Origin: Phycisphaerales bacterium
GTDB lineage: Bacteria > Planctomycetota > Phycisphaerae > Phycisphaerales > JAGLTS01
Direction of reading: 5' to 3'
Assembly (NCBI GenBank): GCA_023135165.1
Contig: JAGLTS010000035.1
Coordinates: 1-47,050 of the forward strand
Length of the DNA stretch: 47,050 nt
Shown here: in pieces, positions 1 through 8,847 of the stretch
Position numbering within the stretch: the first letter of the stretch is position 1
How the letters are laid out: every line of letters starts with the position of its first letter
Position numbers and translations under genes: made by a program
Notes under the pieces: model-generated
The model's input: the letters and a program-made list of their open reading frames with translations, nothing else
What the model was told of the DNA's origin: nothing
The model's database searches: none

Positions 1-296
1 TACAGAGCATGTCGGATACCGTTTTCCACTCGACCGATGGGCATGTCGCTCTGCCTTGCACGGCGGAGTTCGTCACATTGCCAAATGGTCTTTGAGCCAC
101 CCGCATGTCTACTTTGTACCGCCCAAACGTCCAACTGGCCAGCGAAAACTGCCACGGCGCAAGAAAACCGCCCGGCTGTCTGGAGGCGAGCGGTCGATGT
201 TGCCGGCGTCTTGAGGCTTCCCGAGGAGCATCGCCACTCCGGGGAGAGTCTCGCGGGGTTACCAGCCGCATGGCCTTCAATCTGTTGAAACGGGGG
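1..296. other. Intergenic stretch, no gene seen
   Basis: The two short plus-strand reading frames here overlap each other, lack convincing ribosome binding sites and resemble no protein I recognise. I see no tRNA, terminator or clear promoter. The window begins inside this stretch, so the end of an upstream gene could lie just outside it. Confidence 0.4.
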
Positions 297-395
297 GCCG
301 CATCCACGCGCGGCAACGAAGGCAAACGCCTAAAGGCCGGCTGGGACCGCGATGACCCGCTCACGCTGCCCATAGGATGACTCTGCGATTGCACT
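297..395 (+). repeat. Dispersed ~100-bp repeat, copy A
   Basis: This segment matches 24710-24812 in the same orientation at about 85% identity by eye, with a few single-base indels. A shared block runs CCGCGATGACCCGCTCACGC. Both copies contain a small hairpin of the form AGGC-(4-5 nt)-GCCT. Both end roughly 90-125 bp upstream of a start codon, here the lipoprotein at 484. Sequence outside the aligned block is unrelated. It could be a REP-like element, a mobile-element remnant or a conserved regulatory leader; the sequence alone does not decide. Confidence 0.75.
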
Positions 396-414
396 GACTG
401 CACCGTCGCCACGG

Positions 415-443
415 TTCTTTGCCGCCGCTGTTCTTGCTACACT
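415..443 (+). promoter_or_regulatory. Weak sigma-70-like promoter for the 484 lipoprotein gene
   Basis: A TACACT -10 hexamer at 438-443 lies about 40 bp before the start codon. The matching -35 position (415-420, TTCTTT) is poor. This is the best candidate I can see before this gene. Confidence 0.25.
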
Positions 444-483
444 GGCCCCTTCTGATGATGTTCACCCTGGGAGATGGACCTCG

Positions 484-2538
484 ATGAGAGACCGCCGAGT
501 TCAGACCAGATCGACCCCTGCGTGCCTTGTCCGTTTCGTCATGATGGCCGGCCTTGTCGCCGGCGTAACCGGGCTGACCGCGTGCGAGGATCAGGATGCA
601 GCGGACCGTGTCGCCGCATCGGAAGCGATCCAGACATCGTGCGCGGTTCTTGAGCGCGTGCATCACGAAGGCATCGCCCCCGCCCGTGCGGAATGGAGCC
701 AGGAAGCGTACGAGGAGGCGATCCGCGTACTGCAAGCCAAGGCGCGAGTCGGCCTGGACGATCAACAGTGCGCCGCCAGCGCGCTGCTCGCCCGTTCCTA
801 TGCCGGGCTGGCGGGCATTCGCTCCTCTGAGATCCTTGACATGGAGCGACAGGTGCTCAACCTCGCGGAGCGCATCCGGGTGGTGGTCGATGCAATGCAC
901 CGCCTGCACGGCGGCGCCGATGTGCTCGTCGAGTACGACCCCGCTGAGGAGCGAGAGGATCTCGATGACCAGCGATCCAAAGTCAACACGCGACTGGCCT
1001 CGTTGCGCAAGGAGCAGCGGCAACTCGACGCACGTCTCTCGCAACTGCAGGACAAGGCATCGCAGGCCAGATCCCGGTACGAGGCGCTTCGTCTCAAGGC
1101 CGATTCCCTCAGCGACGAGGCGAAGGCAGCCTACGGGGCTGAGCGGCGCTATGAGTTGGTCGCCCAATCCCGCGAGGTTCGCAGGCAGGCGGCGGAGCAC
1201 CAGCGCGATCTGTCCGAGACCCTCGCGCTCATCGATGCGCGCCAGCCGGAGTTGGAGCGGACGCAGCACCTGATCGATCAGGATGAACGATATCTGGAGA
1301 CCCTCAAGGATGCTGAGGATCTCATCGCCGTTCGTGAGCGGGGGCGGCGTGAGGAAGCCGATGCCCGGCGGGCCACCGCTGCGGAACTCGGCGAAGAGGT
1401 CTCTTCGCTCTACGTGCAGCTTTCGCAAATCGTCGAGCAGGGGCTTGGCGATGCATACCTGGAAGCGCTTTCCCAGACCGATGAGGCGGTCCAATCATCC
1501 AGGACGGCCCTGCAGAAAGCGTCACGCGATGGCAAAGCGTCGGCTGGCACCGCAGTGGCCCGATACCACCAGATGCAGGGCGCACTGCTTTGGCAGCAGG
1601 CACGCGGGATCAGCACCCACATCGCTGCGCTTGAGATGATGCAGAGCACGCCCGGACTGCCCAAGCAACAAGCCGCCGCCGCCAACCTCGTCCCCATGCA
1701 GTCCCTGCGGGATGAACTGCTCGACCGCGCTACATCCGCGTTCAGCGACGCGATCGACGTGCTGGATCACCTCGGCTCGCGCGATGTCGATCCGCGGACG
1801 CTCGCGAACCTCACCGGGCAGCTTTGGCAGGTGCGCTCCATCACATCCGGCGGCGAGTTCTCAGCCGATCAGCCGGTTGAGGCGCTCCCCGACGAGGTGT
1901 ACCCCGAGGAGACCGACGCTCAGGACGACTTGGCGCAGCAGACAGACACATCGCCGCTCGACACCGTGTTTGAGCTGCACCGATGCGTCGAGGATGGTGA
2001 CTACGACGCCATGAGCCGTCTGCTCTACGCGGACTCCGCCGAAGCCCAGCGGATGGTTGATGCGTCGGTGATGGTGCTCAAGAGCGAGAATCGACTGAAC
2101 TGTGCGTGCCGCGGTGCGTTTGGAATGACCCTCGAAGAGTGCGTCGTGCAATATTTCCGCGAGCAGGCCGAGCAAGCTGGGCTTGGTGAGGAGATGGTGG
2201 AGCAGATGATGTCTCAAGCGCCCGGCACCGGCATGGGCGCACTGGACATGTCCATGGTGCCTGCGGGCGAATTGACCGAAGCGGATTTCGACGTGCAAAT
2301 CACGGGTGATCAGGCGACAGTCACGTATCTGCCGACTGACGTTCCGATCTCAATGATCTTTGTGAACGGACAGTGGTTTGTGCACCAGGATCTGACCGCA
2401 GCCGGTGCAGGCGGCATGATGCTGAACGCAGACACGTTGAGCGAGACTGCAGCGATGCTCTCGCGTGTCGCCGACCGCGTGCAGGATGGCGAGGTGACGA
2501 CGGTCGAGGAACTGCTCACGGCCCTGTCCGGCCTGTAG
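484..2538 (+). CDS. Large coiled-coil lipoprotein of unknown function
   Basis: The 684-residue product starts with a basic N-terminus, a hydrophobic stretch and a lipobox ending Leu-Thr-Ala-Cys (Cys34), so it should be exported and lipid-anchored. Residues about 90-310 are rich in Glu, Arg, Gln and Ala with heptad-like spacing and should form long coiled coils. The last ~200 residues are more globular. They include a segment reading like an NTF2/DUF4878-type domain (TVFELHRCVEDGDYDAM, later SMIFVNGQWFVHQDL), although I cannot confirm that family. Four Cys cluster around residues 540-555. The gene stands alone between intergenic stretches and is downstream of a dispersed repeat. Function is unknown; a structural or scaffolding role in the envelope is only a guess. 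Long open frames on the opposite strand here are shadows. Confidence 0.85.
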   Translation: MRDRRVQTRSTPACLVRFVMMAGLVAGVTGLTACEDQDAADRVAASEAIQTSCAVLERVHHEGIAPARAEWSQEAYEEAIRVLQAKARVGLDDQQCAASALLARSYAGLAGIRSSEILDMERQVLNLAERIRVVVDAMHRLHGGADVLVEYDPAEEREDLDDQRSKVNTRLASLRKEQRQLDARLSQLQDKASQARSRYEALRLKADSLSDEAKAAYGAERRYELVAQSREVRRQAAEHQRDLSETLALIDARQPELERTQHLIDQDERYLETLKDAEDLIAVRERGRREEADARRATAAELGEEVSSLYVQLSQIVEQGLGDAYLEALSQTDEAVQSSRTALQKASRDGKASAGTAVARYHQMQGALLWQQARGISTHIAALEMMQSTPGLPKQQAAAANLVPMQSLRDELLDRATSAFSDAIDVLDHLGSRDVDPRTLANLTGQLWQVRSITSGGEFSADQPVEALPDEVYPEETDAQDDLAQQTDTSPLDTVFELHRCVEDGDYDAMSRLLYADSAEAQRMVDASVMVLKSENRLNCACRGAFGMTLEECVVQYFREQAEQAGLGEEMVEQMMSQAPGTGMGALDMSMVPAGELTEADFDVQITGDQATVTYLPTDVPISMIFVNGQWFVHQDLTAAGAGGMMLNADTLSETAAMLSRVADRVQDGEVTTVEELLTALSGL

Positions 2539-2815
2539 ACGCCCCGCAGCGGTCCCCTTTTTCCCCTCTCGGCGATACGGACACGATCTTCTCCGCGTGA
2601 TCGTCTCGTTCAGACCCGCGCTGGGTGGCGCGATGCATGCCTGTGTCAGGTTCGGTTCGTTCCGAGTCGTCGCGGTTCGATCGCATTGGCCAGACGGGCC
2701 TTCGTCTGCCCCACCCGCCCACGCACAGCATACGGATGTGAGGTCCGCACCCGCTCTTCCCAGCGGCGCAGCCCAAGCTGTGCGCATCGAACCGAACAAA
2801 TATCGGACAAACCGC
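2539..2815. other. Intergenic region between 2538 and the 2816 promoter
   Basis: No gene is seen on either strand; the short frames present have no ribosome binding sites and no recognisable content. A pyrimidine-rich run follows the lipoprotein stop codon, but I see no clear terminator stem. Confidence 0.4.
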
Positions 2816-2843
2816 TTGCTTCATCCCGCAGCCGGACTAGAAT
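2816..2843 (+). promoter_or_regulatory. Sigma-70-type promoter for the 2906 gene
   Basis: TTGCTT at 2816-2821 is followed by a 16-bp spacer and TAGAAT at 2838-2843, which matches five of six consensus -10 bases. Transcription would start near 2850 and leave a leader of about 55 nt before the start codon at 2906. Confidence 0.55.
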
Positions 2844-2905
2844 AAACACCGAACAGACTGGTCGGCACGACGCTGGACACCCACGCTGACAGGGAGGTGA
2901 GTCTG

Positions 2906-3484
2906 ATGATGAGTTGCAATCGAATCGCTCGGCTCTTCGCCGACCATCGTTACGAACGGCTGCTTGAGGAGGTGCTCGCCAACGGGCGCGAGCCGGGGCT
3001 GGCCATCAGGCTTCGCCTCGCCGATGCGGCGGGTCTGTCGGCGGCAGCGGTGGGTTTCGCGCTGCAACGTGCCTGCGAGCTGCACGATGCGCCCGGGCCG
3101 CTCGTCACGCGCCTTGCCGATGCGCTGCTCGATCTCCAGCACGATGACGGTCTGTTCGGCACGTCGATTGCCACCGCCGCAGCGATTGCCGGGCTGCTCT
3201 CACTTCTGGATCAGGTATCGCCCGCGGCTCGGGTCGACTTGGCGTGGGCTGCGATGGTTGGCATTGAGGCGCTTGCGGAGCGGCAGGAGGAGAACGCGCT
3301 GATCGATGGTGATCCCGTGACGAGCGCCTTTGTCGCTTGGCAACTCGGACATCGATCCGATTTTGTCGCGAGGATTCGCTACGGAGAGTTCGTCGAAGCG
3401 CTGATGCAGGCGGGCGTGTGTGCTGAGGAGCCGGCGGCGGCGCTCACCGGCATGGCGCGCGTTGCGCTAACAACCGCAGCGTGA
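2906..3484 (+). CDS. Small helical protein with a prenyltransferase/cyclase-like toroid repeat, unknown function
   Basis: The start is ATG at 2906 because GGGAGG (2892-2897) lies 8 nt upstream; the longer frame from GTG at 2897 would begin inside that ribosome binding site. The 192-residue product is Ala/Leu-rich, lacks a signal peptide or membrane span, and is predicted mostly helical. Near residue 75 it carries LLDLQHDDGLFGTSIATA. This resembles the LxxLQxxDGxFG pattern of alpha/alpha-toroid proteins and the QW-type repeats of the squalene-hopene cyclase at 29685. Only one such repeat is evident, so it is not a cyclase. Function unknown. It has its own promoter and no operon partner. Confidence 0.75.
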   Translation: MMSCNRIARLFADHRYERLLEEVLANGREPGLAIRLRLADAAGLSAAAVGFALQRACELHDAPGPLVTRLADALLDLQHDDGLFGTSIATAAAIAGLLSLLDQVSPAARVDLAWAAMVGIEALAERQEENALIDGDPVTSAFVAWQLGHRSDFVARIRYGEFVEALMQAGVCAEEPAAALTGMARVALTTAA

Positions 3485-3935
3485 TGCTTGGCGTGGCCTG
3501 TGTGGTTGTATCGTTCGCTGCGCCGCAGTCTTGTGTGACATGGAGCCTCTTGAATGCGTTTGCGTGGAGCGGCGCGGGGTTGGCGGGAATAGGAAAGAAG
3601 GGAAAAAAGCGGAACTCGCAGGCATCCTAGTAGCACGCGCTCCCGTATCGGCGAGCAGAACTCTCTTAACGACTTGCCGAGTCGACCGCGCGCCGGATCA
3701 TCGAGGAGAGCGAGAGTTGGTTGCGGGTCGGCGGCGTGCAGGTCATGTGTCTGTCGATCAGGCGGCGGTGTGCCGCGTCGTCGTTCTTCTGCGTCCTTCT
3801 CTGATGGAAGAAGGTTGATATGAGCCTTCTGTGTTGCCCGATTCAGCGGGGGAGGCGAAAGGCGAAGACGCGTCGCACAAGAGGCGTTGGCTTCCGGTGA
3901 CGGTGGTCAACCCAAGCCGTGCATCGGCTGACAAG
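3485..3935. other. Long intergenic region, no gene seen
   Basis: No reading frame here has a ribosome binding site or familiar content. A short hairpin (AGAAGG at 3809-3814 with CCTTCT at 3825-3830) lies in it, but no U-run follows. The region separates the plus-strand 2906 gene from the end of the minus-strand exosortase operon. Confidence 0.4.
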
Positions 3936-3992
3936 CGTGTTTGGTGATCGTCCTACCTTCCTTCTGCCGCTTCCTAGCGATCACCTGACACG
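3936..3992. terminator. Long inverted repeat downstream of the exosortase operon
   Basis: Arms 3936-3950 (CGTGTTTGGTGATCG) and 3978-3992 (CGATCACCTGACACG) pair over 15 positions with one mismatch and one G-U wobble, around a 27-nt loop. There is no U-tract. It sits about 120 bp beyond the stop of the last operon gene. It may be a back-up terminator, a 3'-end stabiliser or a protein-binding site. Confidence 0.4.
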
Positions 3993-4073
3993 GACTGGAG
4001 GAGAGAGAGGGTGGAGGTCGGCGGCTTGCAGACGGAACTGGAGGAGGTTCCGCCTCGAAGACCGCTTCCTCTC

Positions 4074-4106
4074 GACGCGGGCCGTTCCCAAGGTACGGCC
4101 CGTGTC
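4074..4106 (-). terminator. Hairpin immediately after the WecA-like gene
   Basis: A 12-bp stem (4074-4085 with 4095-4106, one G-U wobble) closes a 9-nt loop and starts 3 nt after the stop codon of the minus-strand gene. No strong U-run follows on that strand, so it may act as a factor-assisted terminator or protect the 3' end of the operon transcript. Confidence 0.55.
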
Positions 4107-4109
4107 TTT

Positions 4110-5561
4110 CTATTCGGGGCTGTCGGCGCCGGCGCGCGGCGCATCGGCCGGCGTCGCACCGCCATCGGCGGATGCTCCCGGCTTGCCTCGCTCATGCTGT
4201 GCGTCATGGTCCAGCCTGGCTGTGAAGAGGGACATTTCTTTGTCCGCCAAGCCCCTGCGCGCGATCTTGATTGCCGTGACCCCGACAAAGGATGCCAGCA
4301 CCATCGCGGCTGCGTATGCGACGCGCCCGCGGAAGTACACGAGCGACACGCCCAGAATGCAGAACACGCCCGAGATTCCGTACAGCACCAGCACGGCGCC
4401 CCGCACACCCAGCCCGGAGCGCTTCAACATGTGGTGTAGGTGTTGGTCGTCCGGTGACATGATCGGCTTGCCCGCCATCTTGCGGCGGACGATTGCCAGC
4501 GTCGTGTCGATCGCGGGCAAGGCGTAGACGATCAGCCCGGCAAGGACCAGGTGCGTGAAACCGCGCTCGCCCAGCATGAGGATGATCGAGATCGTGGCGA
4601 AGCCGAGCAGCAGCGACCCCCCATCCCCAAGGAAGATGTTCGCCGGTCTGAAGTTGTAAGGCAGGAAGCCAAGACACGCGCCCAGCAGCGCCAGCGACAA
4701 GATGATGCGCGCCGCGTCAAGCCCCTCGGGTCGTTGACCGGCCCCCATGAGCATGGTGTCGGCGACGTACAAACTGATGACGAGCAGCCCGACAGCGGTG
4801 ATGCCCGTCACGCCCGTCAGGAGCCCATCGAGGCCGTCGATCAGATTCGATGCATTGCATGCGCCCAGGACGCAGACGGCGATGATCGCCGTGCCCGCCC
4901 AGTAGACAAGGTCGAGTTCGATAAAGGGGGAGCCGAAGAGGCTCATGTCGCCCGGTAGGGGTATGTGGTAGAGCAGCGTGGGATTACCGACAAACTCGCC
5001 GATGGGGCGCAGCAGGCCGCCAGCCACTTGAACGCCGACCTCTTCAATGGCGAGCGCCGCAGCGGCCAGAAGCTGCCCGCCGACCTTGATTCGCGGGCTG
5101 AGTCCCCAGACGTCATCCACGATGCCGGTGAGGAGGATCAGCGTGATGCCGAGCAGAATCGCAGTGGGAGGGTGCTGCACATAGTCGCTGTGGTACGGGA
5201 AGTGTGGGAGGTAGCACACGAGGATGCCCGCAGCTAGGCCGAGGTACACCGCCAGGCCGCCGAGGTACGCCACGGGCTGGCGGTGCGCCTTGCGGCTGTC
5301 CGGCCAGTCCACGATGCCGTACATCATCGCAAGTCGGCGTGCGATCGGAACGGTGACGAGGCAAACGACAAACGACACGACGAACACCGACAGGTAGTTG
5401 CCAAGCAGGGACGCCATCGTGAAGGCATGCTCGGACGACTCGGGCGATCCGCTGATTTGGTCCAGCGCCTGCTGCGCAGCCTGCAGCGCACGCCTCGCCG
5501 TCTCGACAGCCTCCGCCGTGTCCCCGGTGTGAAACTGGGCGACGAACAGTTGCGCCATCAT
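4110..5561 (-). CDS. WecA/MraY-type polyprenyl-phosphate glycosyl-1-phosphate transferase
   Basis: The 483-residue multi-spanning membrane protein should transfer a sugar-1-phosphate (GlcNAc-1-P in the best-known members) from a UDP-sugar to undecaprenyl phosphate, the first step of lipid-linked glycan synthesis. Family motifs are all visible: DSRKAHRQPVAYLGG (88-102), the Asp-Asp pair GIVDDVWGLSPR (146-157), NASNLIDGLDG (236-246), NIFLGDGGS (308-316) and HLHHML (374-379). The first ~50 residues and the last ~40 are extra hydrophilic tails not needed for the fold. The start ATG overlaps the stop of the upstream SDR gene as ATGA, indicating translational coupling; a second ATG follows directly. 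As the last gene of the exosortase operon it likely initiates the exopolysaccharide built by this locus. The exact sugar is not predictable here. Confidence 0.93.
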   Translation of the reverse strand: MMAQLFVAQFHTGDTAEAVETARRALQAAQQALDQISGSPESSEHAFTMASLLGNYLSVFVVSFVVCLVTVPIARRLAMMYGIVDWPDSRKAHRQPVAYLGGLAVYLGLAAGILVCYLPHFPYHSDYVQHPPTAILLGITLILLTGIVDDVWGLSPRIKVGGQLLAAAALAIEEVGVQVAGGLLRPIGEFVGNPTLLYHIPLPGDMSLFGSPFIELDLVYWAGTAIIAVCVLGACNASNLIDGLDGLLTGVTGITAVGLLVISLYVADTMLMGAGQRPEGLDAARIILSLALLGACLGFLPYNFRPANIFLGDGGSLLLGFATISIILMLGERGFTHLVLAGLIVYALPAIDTTLAIVRRKMAGKPIMSPDDQHLHHMLKRSGLGVRGAVLVLYGISGVFCILGVSLVYFRGRVAYAAAMVLASFVGVTAIKIARRGLADKEMSLFTARLDHDAQHERGKPGASADGGATPADAPRAGADSPE

Positions 5562-6553
5562 GCTTGTCCCGCCTCACCTGTCTGTTGCATGTCGTCAGCG
5601 AGATCGCGGATCGTCTGCTCCAGCGCGTATCGGGGGTCGAAACAGCACCGGGCTCGGATGAGCGACAGATCAGGCTGCCGATCCTGCAAGTCCTCAAAAC
5701 GCGGGCCGAATACCTCAGTATACGGAATGAGCCGTGTGCCGCTCGTACTGCCGAGCACGTCGATGACGATCCTGGCCAGTTCGTTGATTGAGATGCGTCG
5801 ATCCGACCCGAGGTTGAAGACCGAGCCGTGACACGCGCGTGTGTCGAGCATGCGGGGCAGCACATCGGCGACATCCCGCACATCGCAGAAGCTGCGGGTC
5901 TGTGAGCCGTCCCCATGAATGAGGATGTCCTCGCCTGCGAGCGCGGCGCGGACGAAGCGAGGCAGCACCATGCCATACGTGCCGATCTGGCGCGGGCCGA
6001 CCGTGTTGAAGAACCGCACGATGACGACCGGCAGTTGGTGCTGAGCGTGGTACGCCAGGGCGAGGTACTCGTCGATCGCCTTGGTGCACGCATATGACCA
6101 TCGCGGGCACGTCGTCGGGCCGTAGAGCACATCGTCCTCTTCGCGGAACGGGAGTCGGGTTCCCTTGCCGTAGACCTCGCTGCTCGACGCGATCAGCGTT
6201 GTCGCCTCTCGCTCGCAGGCCCAGCGCAGCAGTCGGCTGGTCTGCTCGATGTTGGTTTCAATGGTCCGGATCGGCTGCTCAACGACGAGTCGCACGCCGA
6301 CCGCCGCAGCTAGGTGATAGACCTGATCGACATCCTCGCCATCCAGTGCGCCGAGGCCGTCCGTGAGATCCGCCTCGATGAATCGGATCTGTTCGACGAC
6401 GCCGGCGAGGTTACCGCGTCTACCGGTGCTCAGATCGTCGATGACGGTGACGCGGTGGCCGAGGGCGACGAGGCGTTCGCACAGGTGTGAGCCGATGAAG
6501 CCCGCCCCTCCGGTCACGAGGATGTTCTTGACGCTGTCGGATGGGCGCGGCAC
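5558..6553 (-). CDS. NAD-dependent sugar-nucleotide epimerase/dehydratase (extended SDR)
   Basis: The 331-residue protein has the Rossmann motif TGGAGFIGSH (14-23), the acidic residues that bind the NAD ribose (VIDDLSTG), the catalytic Ser region SSSEVYG (123-129) and the YxxxK pair (Tyr154, Lys158). Overall it resembles UDP-glucuronate decarboxylases, UDP-glucose 4-epimerases and dTDP-glucose dehydratases, and I cannot choose between them. It should supply a modified nucleotide sugar for the polysaccharide made by this locus. It is flanked on the same strand by the chain-length protein gene (71-bp gap) and the WecA-like gene (4-bp overlap). Confidence 0.92.
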   Translation of the reverse strand: MPRPSDSVKNILVTGGAGFIGSHLCERLVALGHRVTVIDDLSTGRRGNLAGVVEQIRFIEADLTDGLGALDGEDVDQVYHLAAAVGVRLVVEQPIRTIETNIEQTSRLLRWACEREATTLIASSSEVYGKGTRLPFREEDDVLYGPTTCPRWSYACTKAIDEYLALAYHAQHQLPVVIVRFFNTVGPRQIGTYGMVLPRFVRAALAGEDILIHGDGSQTRSFCDVRDVADVLPRMLDTRACHGSVFNLGSDRRISINELARIVIDVLGSTSGTRLIPYTEVFGPRFEDLQDRQPDLSLIRARCCFDPRYALEQTIRDLADDMQQTGEAGQA

Positions 6554-6624
6554 GGATATCCTCTCGCATCATCGTCGGTCGGCGGGCTGAGGCAACCCGA
6601 CCTCTCGCCGGCTCTTGTTCCAGT

Positions 6625-8847
6625 CTACGCTTCCGTTCCTGAGCGGTGGTACGCATCCATCGCCTGGATGTTCTTGCGGTAGTACCCGCCGGCCGAACTT
6701 CGAACGCCGTTGATAATCACGCCGAGGAACTCGCTCTTGCAGTCGTCGAGTTGCTGCACGACGCGCGCGACCAGCCCCCGCTTGTCCCGCATGGCGCGTG
6801 TGATCAGTACGCTGGCGTCCGTCTGGTTCGCCAGAACCTGGCTGTCACCGGCCACAATCGACGGCGCTGAGTCGAGCAGTATCAGATCGAACCGTGCGCG
6901 TGCTTCGTCGAGCATAGCACGGAACTTCGCTGAACCGAGGTGCTCGATGACGCGGTACTCGGTTGATCCCGCGCCGATCAGACTCAGGTTGTCGATATCC
7001 GTCGGCCGAATGACGTCCGTGAATTCCGCGCCGCCCGCAAGCGCGTCGGCGATGCCCGGACCATTTTCGATGCCGAAGTGCTCGAGCAGTTGAGGCCTGC
7101 GATAGTTGCAGTCGATCACAAGCACACGACGCTCCTCCGCTGCACATGATGCCGCGAGGTTCCCGATCACGGATGTTCCGCCCGACCCCGGCGCCGCGGA
7201 GATCATCACGACGACCTTGTGGCCGCGACTCATCATGTTCTTGATCAACGGTGTCCGCAGTTGCCTGAATGACTCCGCGATGACGGCTTGGGGCTGTGAT
7301 CGAACGATCAGGTCAAATGAATCCGGCGCGCCGGGATCCTCCGCGATCTCGGGAATGACGCCGAGGATCTTCCCGTGCGCCAGCGCACCGATGTCAGCGG
7401 GGCTCTTGACCCGTTGGTCGATGATCTCACGGAGGAAGATGATGCCCGTGACAAGGCCGACGAACAGGATCGTGACACCGGGTACCATCGTGGTGATGCG
7501 CGGGAAGGTCACCTCTTCGGGTTTCGTGGCGCGGGCGTAACGCTGCACTCGCTGGGCTGCCTGCGACTGTCCGGTGAGGTTCATTCTGCGGATCTGCGCC
7601 TCGATCTCATCCGTCTGCTCGCGGATCGTCGCCAGTTCCAGTTCCCAACGCTCGTACTTCTTCAGGTTGTTGGTCAGATCGCGCATCTTGTCAGCGGCTG
7701 CGGTCATGTCAATCGTCAGCTTGGTCATCATCTCCGTGTACATGGTCGCTGCCTGCCGAGACTGGTCGATCCGGGCGAGCATGATCGACTCCATGAGTCG
7801 CTGCACTTCGGCCTCGATCTCCTGTTCGAGCGCCCGGATCTGACGCTCGAGCGCCTTGACGTCGCGGTGATTGTTCCCGAACTGCTCCCTGGCTGTGCGG
7901 AGCGCCGCGCGAAGCTGCACGACTTGGTTCTGAAGCGCCGCGATGCGCGGATGTTCCTGTGCTTCGAGCTTGATCGAATCGGGGTACGCAATCGCCCCTT
8001 CAACGGCGAAGGCGGCCTCGTACTGCTTGAGCATCTGTTGGATCTGCTCAAGCTGTGCGCTTGTCTGCTGCAACTGCGCCTGGATCGCCTGCTGTTCGAT
8101 CGCTTCGGCTGAGAGACGCGTCTCCAGGACGGAGATGTCGTGCGTGGAGAGGAAGTCGGCCATCGCCGCTTCGATGCTCTCCTGACGCCTGAGCAGATTC
8201 GCCCGTTCCCCCGCGATGAGCTCCTGCGTGGCGGAATTCTCGATACGATTACGGTTGCTCAGTTCCCGCAGGTACACGTCGCCGATCGTATTGACGATGA
8301 TCGGCAAGTCGTCGGGTATCGGGCCTTTCAGAATCAGCTTCAGGAAGAACGTCTCCGGGATTGGACCACACCTGATGTCCTCCGCCAGATCGAGTTGGGC
8401 CTCAATGCGGTTGTAGTCGTCAGCATCCCTGTATTGCTTAGCCCACTCCGTGTCGGTTTTGATATCCGGTGAGTTCACAGCGGTCGCGAGGATGTTGTCA
8501 GCCGTCATCGCGTAGGCCTGCGTCTTCATGAACTTCTCGAGTTCTTCGAGCAGGCCCGGCGTCATCTGCTCGTCGGCGAGAACGCTCGTCGTGATCGATT
8601 GGCATTCATACAGAGCGAACGCGGTGTAGAGCGGGAAGTACAGCAGGCAGATGATGTGGATGACGACGCCCAGGCCGACACCCACGACGGATGTGGCGAT
8701 GAGCAGCTTGATGTGTTGCCTCACTACACGGATCGGGTCGAGCGAGATCGCCGGCGCCTTGCCTCTCGCGGGTTGCTGCCCAAGTGCCGGGCGAGGCTTT
8801 GGACCTGGCGAGGTCCTTGGTCCGGCGGTTGTTGGAATCGTCGTCAT
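6625..8847 (-). CDS. Wzc-like chain-length determinant with degenerate tyrosine-kinase domain
   Basis: The 740-residue protein has the layout of bacterial tyrosine autokinases: a Pro-rich cytoplasmic start, TM1 (about 47-72), a periplasmic Wzz-like region with long coiled coils (about 205-430), TM2 (about 452-473) and a C-terminal P-loop domain. In that domain the Walker A reads AAPGSGGTS (551-559), so the usual Lys of PGEGKS/T is Gly557. Walker A' (VLVIDCNYRRP, 575-585) and Walker B (FDLILLDS, 653-660) are recognisable. The C-terminus has only Tyr722, Tyr723 and Tyr733 rather than a rich Tyr cluster. Family knowledge places it in chain-length control of polysaccharide polymerisation and export with the Wza-like protein encoded upstream. 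Loss of the P-loop Lys suggests weak or no kinase activity; this is inference. Confidence 0.92.
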   Translation of the reverse strand: MTTIPTTAGPRTSPGPKPRPALGQQPARGKAPAISLDPIRVVRQHIKLLIATSVVGVGLGVVIHIICLLYFPLYTAFALYECQSITTSVLADEQMTPGLLEELEKFMKTQAYAMTADNILATAVNSPDIKTDTEWAKQYRDADDYNRIEAQLDLAEDIRCGPIPETFFLKLILKGPIPDDLPIIVNTIGDVYLRELSNRNRIENSATQELIAGERANLLRRQESIEAAMADFLSTHDISVLETRLSAEAIEQQAIQAQLQQTSAQLEQIQQMLKQYEAAFAVEGAIAYPDSIKLEAQEHPRIAALQNQVVQLRAALRTAREQFGNNHRDVKALERQIRALEQEIEAEVQRLMESIMLARIDQSRQAATMYTEMMTKLTIDMTAAADKMRDLTNNLKKYERWELELATIREQTDEIEAQIRRMNLTGQSQAAQRVQRYARATKPEEVTFPRITTMVPGVTILFVGLVTGIIFLREIIDQRVKSPADIGALAHGKILGVIPEIAEDPGAPDSFDLIVRSQPQAVIAESFRQLRTPLIKNMMSRGHKVVVMISAAPGSGGTSVIGNLAASCAAEERRVLVIDCNYRRPQLLEHFGIENGPGIADALAGGAEFTDVIRPTDIDNLSLIGAGSTEYRVIEHLGSAKFRAMLDEARARFDLILLDSAPSIVAGDSQVLANQTDASVLITRAMRDKRGLVARVVQQLDDCKSEFLGVIINGVRSSAGGYYRKNIQAMDAYHRSGTEA

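Noticed and set aside
361..1494. Minus-strand open frame of 377 codons
   Set aside because: It lies antisense to the lipoprotein gene, has shadow-type composition and no ribosome binding site; the plus-strand frame has a signal peptide and lipobox.
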